From Shinisaurus crocodilurus (taxonomy: Eukaryota > Chordata > Lepidosauria > Squamata > Shinisauridae): a stretch of 64,000 bases of DNA. The translations under genes and the position numbers were made by a program. Shown here piece after piece: positions 44,301 to 55,635 of the stretch (positions are counted from its first letter, which is position 1; every line of letters starts with the position of its first letter). Under the pieces are notes generated by a model. It made no database searches. It was given only the letters and a program-made list of their open reading frames with translations, and had not been told where the DNA came from. The stretch spans positions 208,176,715-208,240,714 of the forward strand of contig CM037877.1 of assembly GCA_021292165.1 (NCBI GenBank), given 5' to 3'.

Positions 44301-44420
44301 GAGAATTTTTTATATTGTTTTAATTATTATGTTTTATTGTGTTTTATTGTATTTTAATTGTACATCGCCCAGGGTGGCCGGGTGACCGGCCAGATGGGCG
44401 ATTGATAAATATAAAATATA
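41340..44420 (+). mobile_element. Near-intact L2-clade LINE
   Basis: GC-rich element with one long reading frame. The 5' limit is uncertain; an inverted repeat CTCGGC/GCCGAG lies at about 41352-41370. The frame is already open upstream of 41475 (APPPTLRLLLCNARS). The 3' end has TTTTAATTGTACATCGCCCA, GATGGGCGATTGATAAATAT and an ATA-rich microsatellite, the usual L2 tail. Directly after it lies the tail of a minus-strand SINE. Confidence 0.88.
41475..44291 (+). pseudogene. L2 ORF2: endonuclease, reverse transcriptase and C-terminal domain with one stop
   Basis: 837 open codons to TGA at 43986-43988, then 100 more in the same frame to TAG at 44289. An APE-type endonuclease spans about 41480-42110: TETWL near 41560, GDFNVHSG near 41885 and SDHYLVGLDF near 42085. 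The RT spans about 42880-43560: FRPVSNLPFLGKVIERV, DLSAAFDTVDHGILL, GVPQGSILSPMLFNIYL and the catalytic YVDD at 43443-43454. The C-terminal part has LHWLPV, then FKTLHGSGPAYL and WNSLPSDLR. The TGA stands where the family usually has Arg before AEFK, so a CGA-to-TGA change at a CpG is likely. Otherwise the copy looks young. Confidence 0.88.
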
Positions 44421-44515
44421 ATAATAAATATTTATTATATTTATACCCCGCCTTTTTTCCCCGCAAGGAACCCAAGGCGGCTTACATAGTCCTTCTCCTC
44501 TCCATGTTCTACTTT
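44413..44515 (-). mobile_element. tRNA-SINE tail, minus strand
   Basis: TTATACCCCGCCTTTTTTCC, CAAGGAACCCAAGGCGGCTT then TCCTTCTCCTCTCCATGTT, the tail of the SINE family at 54.2 kb. It is joined directly to the AT-rich end of the L2. Confidence 0.75.
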
Positions 44516-44937
44516 AGATTTGGTTGCAGGGGAACAAAATCCATAGTTCTCCTGCAAGCTGCAACTGTGGTTGCAGGGGAAGCTGGAAATGCCCTTAGGA
44601 GCTCAGGGGTAGTGGAAATATGGGCAAAGATCCTTAGTTGGTAAGACAACAACACTATTTACCACCATAGATTCTGGCCTATGCTATGGATGCTTAAGGG
44701 CCAGTTCACACACACACACACATTCATCACTCTTCGCCTCATCGGGTGGCTGGCAACATGCATATATGAATAAGCCATTATACCTTCATTGTCATAGATA
44801 GAAAAATGTTCCTGTTGTCTGCTGTCAGCTGAAACCTGAGAATTTTTAATAGAGGCAGCTGACACGTTTGGCTGAAAGTCCCATCAAATGCTAAGTGATC
44901 AAGTGACTTATACATGTATAAAACCACAGGGAAACAA

Positions 44938-46049
44938 TGGGCAGGTTTGCCTGCCATGATAAGCCACCGTGGGTTAGTTCAGCTGCGGGGCTCTGAGACA
45001 CTCACTGGCCACCATTTTGAATATGCAAGCCATGGCAGGGGCATGCCACGGGTTGTGTCATGTGAACCTGGGTGTTGTGTTATCTGAGGGTTAAACAGCC
45101 CATGGATAACCCTAGCTCAGGGTTGTTCTTCATCCAGCATCAAGAAAAGCCTAACAAACATATTTGGGGTCTTTTTGAACCCCAACCTGAATTCCAATAA
45201 ATTTAGGTGGCATAAAATGTCCCAGAGTATGGTTTATGTTCTTTTTCATTATGGTAAAGTGTGTTTAAAATACCAAAACACTCAGATCCACACAACACAT
45301 AAGGTGGAATGTTTGTCTGAATACACATTAACCCTCCATTTTTGCATATAGAGTAGCCAACAACATTTCTGAATCTTCAAACATCAAATATTTTTATTTT
45401 CAATTAGAAACAATGAAAACAATGTTTTTTAACCATAGAGGCAGAACACCAACACAAACTGGCATGAACTGGGAACAAACATATAATTTTTGAACAGTCT
45501 AGTGTTGTTGTTCTAGGTTTCAGCTTCTCAACTTTTGGGTGAGGGAGGGGTTTGCTAGTCTTCCTGGCACTCAAAACAGACTAAGACGACTGTCATAACC
45601 TCAAAAGGGCATGGGACATTTTGTGCTCCAATGAGTTTACATTGTGTGGGGTGCCAAAAGCACCCCAATGGCCACTGTTATGCTAATTTGGGGATATTTT
45701 ATGTCCCAGGCATGCTTAAGTTTATAGAAAGAAAACTGTAAAAGGCAGGTGGCTGAATTTTGGCAACATTGTTACCTGAATGGTAGTAAACAATGTCTTA
45801 GAAGGACTAGATTGTAGATCTACTTATGTGTAAATTACACAATAAAATGTGAACTTGGGGAATAGCAGTGTCCCAGGAAGCTTATTAACCCGAAAATAAC
45901 CCACGATGCTCAGGTTCACATGACTTGACAAGCCACAGCATGTCCCTGCCATGGCTTGCATATTCAAAATGGCAGCCAGCATGTGTTTCAGCACCCCGCA
46001 GATGAATTAACCCATGGGGGCTTATCATGACATGCAAACCTGTCCAATA
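44938..46049. mobile_element. 1.1-kb element with long inverted termini
   Basis: The left arm (44938-45115) and the complement of the right arm (46049-45880) align over about 170 bp with moderate divergence. Shared motifs in order are CAGGTTTGC, CATGATAAGCC, CTGCGGGG, CATTTTGAATATGCAAGCCATGGCAGGG and TGTGAACCTG. The interior of about 760 bp has no ORF. Flanking AAT on both sides may be a 3-bp target duplication, but this is not certain. Confidence 0.8.
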
Positions 46050-46499
46050 CCTGCCCTATCAGGCAATCAATAGCTATATGGATATTCTTTACTAATCCTA
46101 AAATATTTTACTATATTTGCTTGTAGAATATTCTTCCTCTGGGCTGAAGGGTTGCATGTTTTAGCATTCATGAGGCTTTGGGGAGATACAGAGGCTTGCA
46201 ATGTGAAATGGAACACAATACTATTATTCTTTTCCATCATAAAATGCACAGAGCAGTGGTGAACAATGCCAGTTTCAGGTTTATCAGTGGGCAGCAAACT
46301 ATGCCACAGATTTCCTGTGTGACCTAAGGAAAGTCTCCTAATGTTGATGATGTAACTGGGAAGCGGGAATAATTGCACCTTTCCTCCGCCCGTCAAGTCC
46401 ACTTTCATAATTTGGAGTTGTAACATATTCCACCCTAAGACCTGGAAAAAGATGTGTATATAATCCCCAATAAATCAAATAGCCTAGACATAGGCTATG

Positions 46500-47120
46500 G
46501 GCACATTGCTTTGTTCAAGAGACAGTCCGAAGGCTAGAATTCATAGAGTCAGAGTCCCAACAATATATTGCGAGTCAGAGTCTTAATGATAGACAAGAGT
46601 TCAGGATTCATGATAAGTCCAGGCAAGAAAGTATTCCAAGCACTTAAGACATTGTTCTCAGCAAAGGCCCTTCAGCCTGAGCATAGGCTTAAATACATAG
46701 GAGGGGCTGCTAAAGCCCCCCTTCTGATGATCTATCCTGACAGGGGAATCTGGCCCAGGAGTGAGCAAGACATTGATGAGGGCGTCTTTTTTCTGCCCTC
46801 TTCAGTTGATGTCTTAACCTGGGCAACATCCCCTAGCCACCCTCCTCTGTGTAATTTTCCTCCTGCTCGGTTCTCACAATCCCGTGCTTTAAATCAGAGG
46901 CCTTATTCAAAGCCAGCTCTTGCAGCTGTGGCTGATAGGGAGTATCATCCTCTTTCAGCCTGCAATCAGATGGGAAACTAGGCAGAGCTAAGCTCCCAGG
47001 CCCGACGCTTCCCATGACTGAACTGTGTTTCCAGGCATCCTGCTCAAAGTCTGAATCAGATTCTGGCTCCAAAGCCATAGGGCCCACAGCGGCACTTGGG
47101 TTAGACTCCACAGGGGCTAC
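46500..47120. other. Possible LTR-like or other repeat block
   Basis: A compositionally distinct block with AGGCTTAAATACATAGGAGG (TATA-like), a C-rich stretch and GCAATCAGATGGGAAACTAGG. It resembles an LTR promoter region, but I cannot find TG/CA ends or a target duplication. It could also be unique sequence. Confidence 0.25.
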
Positions 47121-47509
47121 TTAACCCTTCCTGTATACATTGATTCTCCTTTGGAAATATGCCCTTTGCTGTTCTCCCCTGCCCCATTGGACTCATTTCA
47201 AGGCTCCTATAGACCTTAAATGCTCCCCCCTGGGCATTTTTACAGGGGAGAACTGGCAAGCAGGGAAGAGTTAAGCATCCCTACCACATCCTACTGATTC
47301 TCCACTGCAAATGCCACCTGCCCCTGCAGTCGTGTTATGAAGCCAACATGAGGTTGGGCAATGTGTGTAGCTCTGTTCTCATACTATGTCTGCCATTTAC
47401 ATGCAGGAGAAAGGCAAAACAGACTACTGGAGGCACAGATTCCTGGGAAACTATGTATTGAGCTGTCTCACTAAGTTCGATGTAACCTACAGTTATGCCA
47501 TGCAAAAGA

Positions 47510-48120
47510 GGAAGGATTCACTACCATGAGATGTAGTGATGGCCACCAAGTTGGACAGCTTTAAAGGGGAATAAGACAAATTAATGGACGATAAGGCTAT
47601 CAATGGCTAGTAGTCATGATGGCTATATATTTCCTCCGGTATCACAAGCAATATGCCTCTGAATACTAGTTGTCCTGACTTTCAGTTAAACTGGGTGCGG
47701 GCAAGGCAGAGCACCCCACACTGGCCCTGAATTCAGTAAAACAAAAAATGCCATCCATAGCTGCTACAGAGCATCAAAAGAGTCAAAATTAACTTGCAAA
47801 CTACAGGTGCCTTTCTTTTCTTTTTTTGGATCCTGCAGGGGAGACATGCATCCCATGGGGAGGGTGTCTAGGTGGAAAAAATGGCTCCTGGACTGGACCT
47901 CCTGTGGTTGACTATTCTTCAGTTAAACCATGGGACACTTATATGTGCCTCTGAATACCAGTTGCTGGGAAACACAAGCAGGAGGGGGTACTATTGTGGC
48001 AATGTCCTGCTTGTGGGCTTCCCATAGGCATCTGGCTGAGTCTGACCATCGTGGGAACAGATTGGTGGACTAGATAGACCTTTGGTCTGATCCAGCAGTG
48101 GTTTTCTTATGTTCTCAAGA
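47510..48120 (+). mobile_element. CR1 LINE 3' end, copy 2, interrupted
   Basis: GATGGCCACCAAGTTGGACAG, CATGATGGCTATATATTTCC, then after an insert TGTCCTGCTTGTGGGCTTCC, GGACTAGATAGACCTTTGG and TCTTATGTTCT. Same family as at 40.2 kb. Split by about 270 bp flanked by 22-24 bp near-direct repeats (47651-47672 and 47941-47964). Confidence 0.85.
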
Positions 48121-49580
48121 ATGACTTGGTGATTAGAGAGCTATGGAGATTAGGGGCTGGCTGCACTTTAACATTTGCAGTGTGGCTTAATTACAGGGTG
48201 AGTGATGTGTGGATGCCCTGATGAATCTGATCACTGGTTGGTTTACGGAATGTGCAGTCTACAGGTGTGAAGGGTGTGTCACAAAATACCCCAAAGGTGC
48301 CTTAAACTGTGGATTAGAAGGGTGACCACTAGGGATTTCACTGTGAAGCGATCAGGCAACTGCCTTGCTTTGAAATATTTGTTCATTACCATAATCACTT
48401 CTAGGATTGCCACCTTTTCTTGCCTCTTCTCCTGTGTCTTCAGCCTGTTGCATAAACATTTAGCAAGCAAAGCTTTCCTGGCATGAAGATAAAGTGCTCA
48501 AGAAAACTTCAAGCTGCTGTTAAAGACAAAGGAGCCTGAAACAGTAAAATAGTTAATTGCTTTTCTAGAGCAGTCACCCACAATTTGCCATAACCAAATG
48601 GACATTCTGAGATTCAGATATATATGCTGGAGCTGGAGCTGCTCTCTGTGACCATGAGCACCAAATAATTTTTAACCAGGGTGATTCTAACCAGGGTTCC
48701 CTTCCCACTGGGGAGGGCAGAGGAGCATCGGACGGGAATGACCTGAGCTATTGGCCCCATCTACATGGTGCAGAGCCTTCAAATGTTGCAGTGTTTACAC
48801 GGGATGAAGCGGCACCCAAAAAGTGACTCCCAGCGCATGGCTGAGCCCCAAATCCCACTGATTTCAGTGGAACCATTTCCCAAGTACGGTAAGTGCATTT
48901 AGGATCATTGCTTTAGTCCCTCTGTATGTGTAGGATCCCCAGGATTAAAAAAAAAAAAAAAAGAACGGGGGGGGGAAAGATTAATGGTCCTTCCCAGGGT
49001 GACAAAATGTTGTGCAACTGTGTTAAAATCTAAAAAGTTCACCACAACAGCTGAAGCCATTGAATTGCCCAATAGTGCTCAAAGATAACAACCTGGGTTC
49101 ATAGATCTGTTGGGGGATATGATACGTGTTTTTCAGCCTAATCACTCGTTCTTATCCACTTGTTGCCCACTTAACCCATGAGGACTTCCTGCTGAAAAGG
49201 CAATGTTGCCGGGCATGTTGTCGCCCTGACATCCACTCCAGTAGGCATAAGAACAGCTTTGTACCCTTCTTCTTTCCCCCCAACTCTCTACTTCCCTGCT
49301 GTTTTCCACCTCTGTGTTCTTCTGTTTTCTTTACAGGTGGAACTAGTGGTGAAGGAACTCTGCTTTTGTCAGTCCCAGCCCTTGCTCAAGATAGCAGCCA
49401 GTGAGCCCTGTCCCCTCCCAACCTTAGAACATCTTGCTTCCTGACAACACAACCAGCCCAGGACTCCCTTCCACAGGCTGTCCCCTCTCTTCTCTGGGAG
49501 CAGAGCCTTAGCAGAAATTAGAGCTGAATTAAATCTGTTCCATCACTGTCATCACCATCACATATAAACTGCTGCACAAA
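48121..49580. other. Intergenic, no gene seen
   Basis: An A run at 48948-48962 and a G run near 48967. Some short frames at 49.1-49.4 kb without support. Confidence 0.35.
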
Positions 49581-49582
49581 TA

Positions 49583-49665
49583 TTAAAAGATAAGGCAGCC
49601 CCTACTTGCAGGCTCACAATCTAATAGACATGATACAAAAGGGGGAAAGGAGTGGGGAGAGAAGC
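49583..49665 (-). repeat. L2-type 3' region, minus strand
   Basis: GCAGCCCCTACTTGCAGGCTC, ACAATCTAATAGACATGATAC, AAAAGGGGGAAAGGAG. This is the complement of the plus-strand pattern at 50.56 kb. Confidence 0.6.
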
Positions 49666-50559
49666 AGAAAGCAAGCGGCTCTATCTTCACTGGCCAACAG
49701 ATGGAGACAGATTGGTCTCCCACTTGCCCTGTTGTTCTTCCTCAGAGGTGGGGGCGGGGGCTGGTGCAGGCGTGCAGCCTCCCAGTGGCTTTATGTCCCG
49801 TGGCCAACGGTGGAGGCCAAAAGTGTGCTTATCTTCACTTCTGCAGGCCCATGTACGGTACTTGGAATTCTCCTTTGTAAATTCTGATGGCAAATCCAAT
49901 GTGCAAATAGTTAGCAACTATTTAAAATTTTTGCAGCAGCGGTCAGTATCGGTAGTATCTGATAGGTGGCTTGTGGTGGCAACAGGACTACTAAATACTG
50001 AAGAGGGGAGGGATTTTTTCCCCCCACTTGTCTTTCCCATCTTCATCTTTCAGCAATTTGTAACTTGCTTTCTTGAGTCATCATGTTGCCACTCCTTGTC
50101 AATATCCCTTTTGCTGGTGCTGAATTCTGAGTAGTTTTCAGGGTGTGTCTCACTATGTTTTGTCATCAAGGTTTCAGAGGAATTGGCTACTCTTAATATA
50201 TAAACATTTTACTTCATTCTGGTGGGTTAAGTTTGACAGCTCATATTGTCTTCTCCATCAACCCTCTATAACTATCTTTTTCTTTTTGTGCACTACGTGC
50301 CATGTCCCAGAAAAAGGTTGGGCAAAAGGTAGGTCTGGATTTACTGGTAGTGATTTGCAGCAGATCGGCAAGGATTTCCAACTCTCAGATGTTTAACAAT
50401 AGCAGCAACAAAGTGACCACCCCTAAATTATAAGGCTGAAATGAGCCAAAGGAGGACAGCTGCAGGGAGCTTGATTTGCCCTCCCTGCCAGGAAAAAAAG
50501 AAAAACCTATAAGAACCTTTTTAACTAAGAACTGGTGCCTGAGTTTTGCATTCTTCCTC

Positions 50560-50712
50560 CTCCCTCCCAATCCCTTTTCCTTTTGTGTCATGTCTTTTAG
50601 ATTGTGAGCCTGAGGGCAGGGACTGTCTTATTAATCTTTGTAGGCCACTCTGGGAGCCTTTTCTGGCTGAAGAGCGGGGTATAAATGCAATAAATAAATA
50701 AATAAATAAAGC
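50560..50712 (+). repeat. L2-type 3' end with (AATA)n tail
   Basis: TTTTAGATTGTGAGCCTGAG, GGCAGGGACTGTCTTATTAA, TTTGTAGGCCACTCTGGGAG and GAAGAGCGGGGTATAAATGC, then (AATA)n. Typical 3' end of a squamate L2-type LINE or its SINE. Confidence 0.75.
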
Positions 50713-52236
50713 TTGGAGTACCATGGAGTGGATCTTTGTATAGACGAACTGTGAGCTCTGTTCAATTCTGGTACTCAAAACAAACTCCAGAGCTTAGAAT
50801 TATTTAATTCTAAGTGTATGTCTTTTGCATCCAACCACAATTAGTGGATCTCAAGGTTTTAGTAAAACACACACACACACAAAGTAGAAGCTTAAAGTCT
50901 GCCTGCCCCTCTCCTTAGGTGGCCACTTACAAATCATCAAAAAAGAGGACAGTGATTTGCATAAAATTTGGATATGTTAATTTATGTTTACATGCAAATT
51001 TAGAAATTATAATTATAATTTAAATACAAATACAGTACTTTTCACCATAGTGTGGAAGACAGTGACCAAGTGACCTGTGTGCCTGTCTGTTTTTTCAGAT
51101 GCTAACTGTTGATGGTCAAGTTCTTATGGCTCTTTATCTTTACACTGGAATTGGATAGACAACTCTTCAAATAGAGGACTTTCTTTGATAAAAGAGGACA
51201 CGACACGTGGCCACTGTACCTGTCCTACAAAATAATTATTTGATTTCCCCCACAGCTAAAGTCTACCTGCTTCTCTAGAAACCTCTCAGTTTTACGCCGT
51301 TCTTGTCCTGAATTCAAACAGGACCACTCCCACTACAGATGACAATACTTTATTGTTCACTGAAGCCATAACAATGCAGAAATAGGCTACAGTGCACTCC
51401 ATCCATTTCTTAACACATCCACTAGATCCCAAAGGCTTCCTGAGGACTCCCCCCTCCCCTGCTTTACCAGGAGAATTTCCAAAGCCCTTGTAAGATCAAG
51501 ATGATGCCTCCTCGATCAAGATTATGCCTCCGCAAGTCTGCCCTCTCAGCCAAGCAGGATGTGTCCTGCTTCAGGGGGAGGAGGAAGCTGTAACTTCTAG
51601 CTGCTCCTTTGTTAACTGTGGCTTCTTGGGCATTAGCATGGAAAAGGCTGAAAAGGCATGCAAGACAATGGAGCATTGTTGTCTCTGGGGATGGTCATTG
51701 TTTGGTTTTGCTCTGGCTACAGTCTATGGAGTTTTCCTGTTGCCTCATGTTTTCTGAGGGTGGGAATGCCAATAAACAACAGAGACTTCTCCATCCCAGT
51801 CCCTGGGCTGTGGGGGGGGGGGATGAGTGGCATGAAAAGTGGGAAATTGGAGAGGGAGAAGAGTGCATTGTCTAGAGACTCTGTAGTGTTTCAAACATAC
51901 ATGTGTATACAGACCTAAGAATTCCTTCCCGTGCAGCAAAGTTTGCAGAAAACAAGATGCTCATACAAAGCCTTTGCTCATGTACAGCACTACATCGGCT
52001 CTTTACCTACTTTCCTAAGCAGCATGCCATAGGAGATAGTGACTTTGGGCAAGTTTTTGCATGATGTCTATATGCAAGTCATCCCACTAGTCCTCAAGAA
52101 TCCATTAATTTGGAGAAGTAGAACACATCAAGGTGGCTCGATTACAGCCAGCATTGATTCTTGTTTTGGTTGGCTTCAGAAAGGTGATATACAAATACAA
52201 TTAATAATGATGATGATGTTGTCATGATGGATACAG
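50713..52236. other. Intergenic, no gene seen
   Basis: A CA microsatellite near 50870, an imperfect 17-bp repeat ATCAAGATGATGCCTC/ATCAAGATTATGCCTC near 51500, and a G run near 51811. No supported exon. Confidence 0.35.
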
Positions 52237-52404
52237 GCCTATGGCTCACGCTGGCTCAGCTTGTCTGAGCGTGGAAAGCTAAGCAGGGTCAGGCCTGGTT
52301 ATTACTTGGCTGGGAGATCCCTCCTCTAGTTTCCTGCATTGAGAAGGGGGTTGGACTCAATGGCCTTGTAGGCCCCTTCCAACTCTATGATCTATGAATC
52401 TATG
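52237..52404 (+). mobile_element. 5S rRNA-derived SINE with CR1-type tail, copy A
   Basis: The head matches 5S rRNA: GCCTATGGCTCACGC at the 5' end, then the internal promoter segment AAAGCTAAGCAGGGTCAGGC and CTGGTTATTACTTGG with TGGGAGATCC. The second half is TGCATTGAGAAGGGGGTTGGA, ATGGCCTTGTAGGCCCCTTC and AACTCTATGATCTATGAATC, a CR1-type 3' end. No target duplication, as for CR1-mobilised elements. Not a functional 5S gene. Confidence 0.88.
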
Positions 52405-53864
52405 GCTGGAGAAAGAGTTGTGGCAGCTTGTACATTTCCTACCACCTGTATTCCTAGTTCACTGGCTCATGGGTATTCATGAAACTGCAGGCATGTTTGT
52501 GGCCATGGGTGGGTTGAAATTCCCTGTGTGTCAAAGAACGGTACTAAGTGTACCAGCCTTTTGTTTTCAGTGGCAGAGTTTATCTTGGAATATATTGCAT
52601 ACCAATAGGAAAGAGGCTACTGCTCCAGCAATGCACTGAGTGTGTTTCCTTCACTACCGTGTAACAGCCTCCAGCCTCCGCACACTTGAGATTACAGAGG
52701 AAGGATGTTGACTTCCATGTACGAGTCCCCATACACTTCAGAAATCAAGGGTTGCGTTCTTTCCCCCTACCCATCCTTTAATATCATCGTCATTGTATCA
52801 TGAAAGACATACCGCTTCACAAGGTATACGTGATCCCTGCATTCTAAGATCCTTGCGCCTTCCAGTGTGGCTTTGTTCACCACCATGCTAGGCAAGCCAA
52901 GAGCACCAGGTTGACTGGGAGGAATTTACATGTGCAAATACAAAGAGGAGGCTGCTATTGTTTTGGTCCCTATGGAAATGCAGAAGAAGTCACAGGGAAA
53001 AATATGTGGATGAAAATAAACCAAACAAACAACCCAGATTTCTCTGGGTGAGATCAGAACTGGGCATGGGGCTGTGTCTGATGATAGGATGCTCTTGCAA
53101 AGTGTGTATCCCACCCCCTGTGTATCCCACCCACACCAGCCCTGAGGTGACCCAGCATTGGTTTCCCACCCATCCACTTGGCAGAAGGGGGTCTAAAGCA
53201 GAGCCAGCGAGAGCCACAGCTTAGGGTTCTTCCATCGATATCTGTTCTGAAGAGTCAAACAAGAAGTAGGAAGCATTCTCGTGTAGTAATGCCATGTATC
53301 TGCAAGAGTCTGGTGCCATCAGCAATGGTAACTGGGGCCATGCCAACCTGCAGCCATAAGCAGAGCTAGGCCTTCCATTAGGCAGTGTGAGGCAGCCACC
53401 TCAGGCAGGAGATGCTGGGGGTGGGACAGGAGGAAAGTGTTGGAGGACTGAGCTGTGGGTGCTTTGCAGCCTGTCCTACACCCCTTAAGCTAGCTTGCTA
53501 TCCTTGGGTGGGGAACACTGTCCCATCAGCACCATTGGGGCAAGATTCAACTATCCTGCTACTTGGCTTCTGTATGTGAAGGGGAAGTGGGTGCCATTTT
53601 ACCCTTTGCCTCAGTCAGCAAAATGTCTTGTGCCAGCTCTGGCCATAAGCTTTTCCAACAAAGGGCTGATGTAGGTCATATCAAGGTATCTGAGATGTTT
53701 CTGAACTGACCAACCTAACTATAAGCATCTGAGTTGTCTCTGTCCTAGGTCATACTAAGAAAGTTGATCATGCAAGTTGTGGATCAATCTATGGTGGTCA
53801 CAATTAGGGAGATCACAAACCCAGATTAATGGTGTTGTATTGTGTGTTATATGAGAAAAGAGCC
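52405..53864. other. Intergenic, no gene seen
   Basis: CCACCCCCTGTGTATCCCACC is a short direct duplication near 53110. Short frames lack support. Confidence 0.35.
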
Positions 53865-53954
53865 GCCTGCCCCAACCTGGTGGTCTCCAGATGTGCTGGG
53901 CTGCAACTCCCTTAATTCCCAGCCAGCCCTGGAGGCCACCAGGTTGGGGCAGGC
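53865..53954. mobile_element. Palindromic MITE
   Basis: The 90-bp block starts GCCTGCCCCAACCTGGTGG and ends with its near complement CCACCAGGTTGGGGCAGGC. Internal CTCCAGATGTGCTGG and CTGCAACTCCC link it to the MITEs at 8.2 and 14.2 kb. The target duplication is not clear. Confidence 0.75.
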
Positions 53955-54079
53955 TGGAATAGAGGCTTCCTGATCAGTGATGGATCATCATCAAGTTTAT
54001 TTATATGCCACTTTTCTGAATGATGTTCAAAGTGGGTCACAGGGACAGGATACAAAGCAATACATAGGCACAACAAAAC

Positions 54080-54358
54080 AAGTCATAAATTTATTATTAT
54101 TATTATTATTTTATTATTATTATTATTTTCATTTATACCCTGCTTTTTTTCCTGCAAGGAACCCAAGGCGGCTTACATAATCCTCCTCCTCCTCCTCCTC
54201 CTTTCCATGTTATCCTCACAACAACCCTGTGAGGTAGGTTAGGCTGAGAGTCAGTGACTGGCCCAAAGTCACCCAGTGAGCTTCATGGCCGAGTGGGGAC
54301 TAGAACCCGGATCTCCCGAGTCCCAGTCTGACACTCTCACCACTACGCCACACTGGCA
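54080..54358 (-). mobile_element. tRNA-derived SINE with L2-type tail, full length, after an ATT microsatellite
   Basis: On the minus strand: box A-like TGGCGTAGTGG, box B-like GTTCTAGTCC, core CATGAAGCTCACTGGGTGAC and AGCCTAACCTACCTCACAGG, a (GGA)n expansion, then the L2-like tail TGTAAGCCGCCTTGGGTTCC ending in an ATA-rich run (54080-54130). Head, core and tail are all intact. Confidence 0.85.
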
Positions 54359-54612
54359 TAGTCATAAATATACTGAACACATTCATAAAATAACATTTAA
54401 ATCCACATTAGCACACTAACAAACATTGCAATTAAAATTTCCTTAAACATATGAAAAGCATTCCTTTCATAAATAAGAACAATAATTAAAAATATCCACA
54501 TTCAGCTCACAAGCCCTGCACTAACTAATAAAATCATTAACTTATCAGTAGCAGAAAACACATCTGTATTAAAATGCTGCAATTTAAACCAATTAAATTC
54601 AAAGTGTATCAA

Positions 54613-55497
54613 AGACTTTGACCTGGTTCACATGTAATGACAACCCAGTATATGGGTTGTTGTTACATGCAAATCCTACACTATTGTTTACCTTTGGGTT
54701 ATTAACCACGAACAACCCAGGAAGAGAACCCACGGTTTGTTGTTGGGTTGTGAACTCTGGGTTGTTTGTGGTTAACAAACCATAGTTAACCTGTAGTGCA
54801 GGGTTCACATGTAACTGTGAGAGTTGGACTGACCCGGGTTCAAAAGCTCCCCTAGCCAATGACCCTCAGTCCCAGTCACGCAAGCGGAAGGAGGAGATAA
54901 CAGCAGTTAATAAAGATTAAAGAGTTTATTTGTAAGACCCAATTACATGGGATTAAGGCAATCAATGCATCTCTACTCACTACATCATAGCAGACTCAAA
55001 ACCTATACCCCAGTGGTAAGGCTAGATGAAGTGAAGTCCAAGATCAAGACACATGTCGTGTCGAGACGAACAAGCAGCAGAGAGAGATGAAGAGGAATGA
55101 CGGAATCAAGCAAGTGTGCTAGCTTATATACCCCAGACCCTGCACCTATAAATAGGATATTACTCACCCAGTAGTATAACTTATTCATCAACATGTTTAT
55201 CCAAACCTGTTCAAGGCTGCTGAGTCATGTCACCTCGAGACTATGTCTCCTGACCAAAGGCCTTGTATACTTGAACTCAAGTAACACCCACCAGGTCAGG
55301 TGATAATCCCGATGTCAGGTGGTAATCTCGTTCTGCCTATTTGCAAAACCCAACAGTAACAACCCACAATTCAACAATAACCCATACTCATCCCGTACTC
55401 TGCGTTATTGGTATGTGTGAACCAGAGTCAAACCCTGGGTAGGGCAATGAATCATGGGTTAAATAAGCCATGGATTAGCATTATGTATGAACCAGGT
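54613..55497. mobile_element. Foldback MITE split by a solo LTR
   Basis: The left end TTGACCTGGTTCACATGTAAT and the complement of the right end ATGACCTGGTTCATACATAAT pair. The interior has AACAACCCAG/CTGGGTTGTT palindromes. The two parts 54613-54815 and 55356-55497 are separated by the LTR. Same group as the element at 61 kb. Confidence 0.8.
54816..55355 (-). mobile_element. Solo LTR, minus orientation
   Basis: A 540-bp unit starting TGTTGGGTTTTG and ending CCAACTCTCACA on the minus strand (TG...CA ends). It is flanked by a perfect 5-bp target duplication GTAAC at 54811-54815 and 55356-55360. A TATA-like TATATAAGC lies near 55132-55122 and AATAAA at 54930-54925, in the U3-R-U5 order expected for the minus strand. 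No internal retroviral or retrotransposon coding sequence remains. The source could be an endogenous retrovirus or another LTR retrotransposon. Confidence 0.85.
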
Positions 55498-55635
55498 CAT
55501 AGGGTTGGATCCTTTCCATTAGAGGAAGGGACTTTCTGCAAGAAGAATTGCTCTGCTTATGAAGGTCCCTCTGCCCAATTTTTGGGATCCCCTTCCCCCA
55601 CGCACCACAGTTCACCAATTCAGCAGGGCCTCCTG

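Noticed and set aside
46568..46981. 137-codon frame
   Set aside because: No recognised domain, and no splice or poly(A) context. The block looks repeat-like. Kept only as an uncertain block.
49652..50134. 160-codon frame
   Set aside because: It starts inside an L2-type repeat fragment and shows no domain. A chance open frame is the simplest explanation.
52237..52330. 5S rRNA gene
   Set aside because: Only about 90 bp match 5S; the 3' third of 5S is missing and replaced by a CR1-type tail, and a second equal copy exists. It is a SINE.
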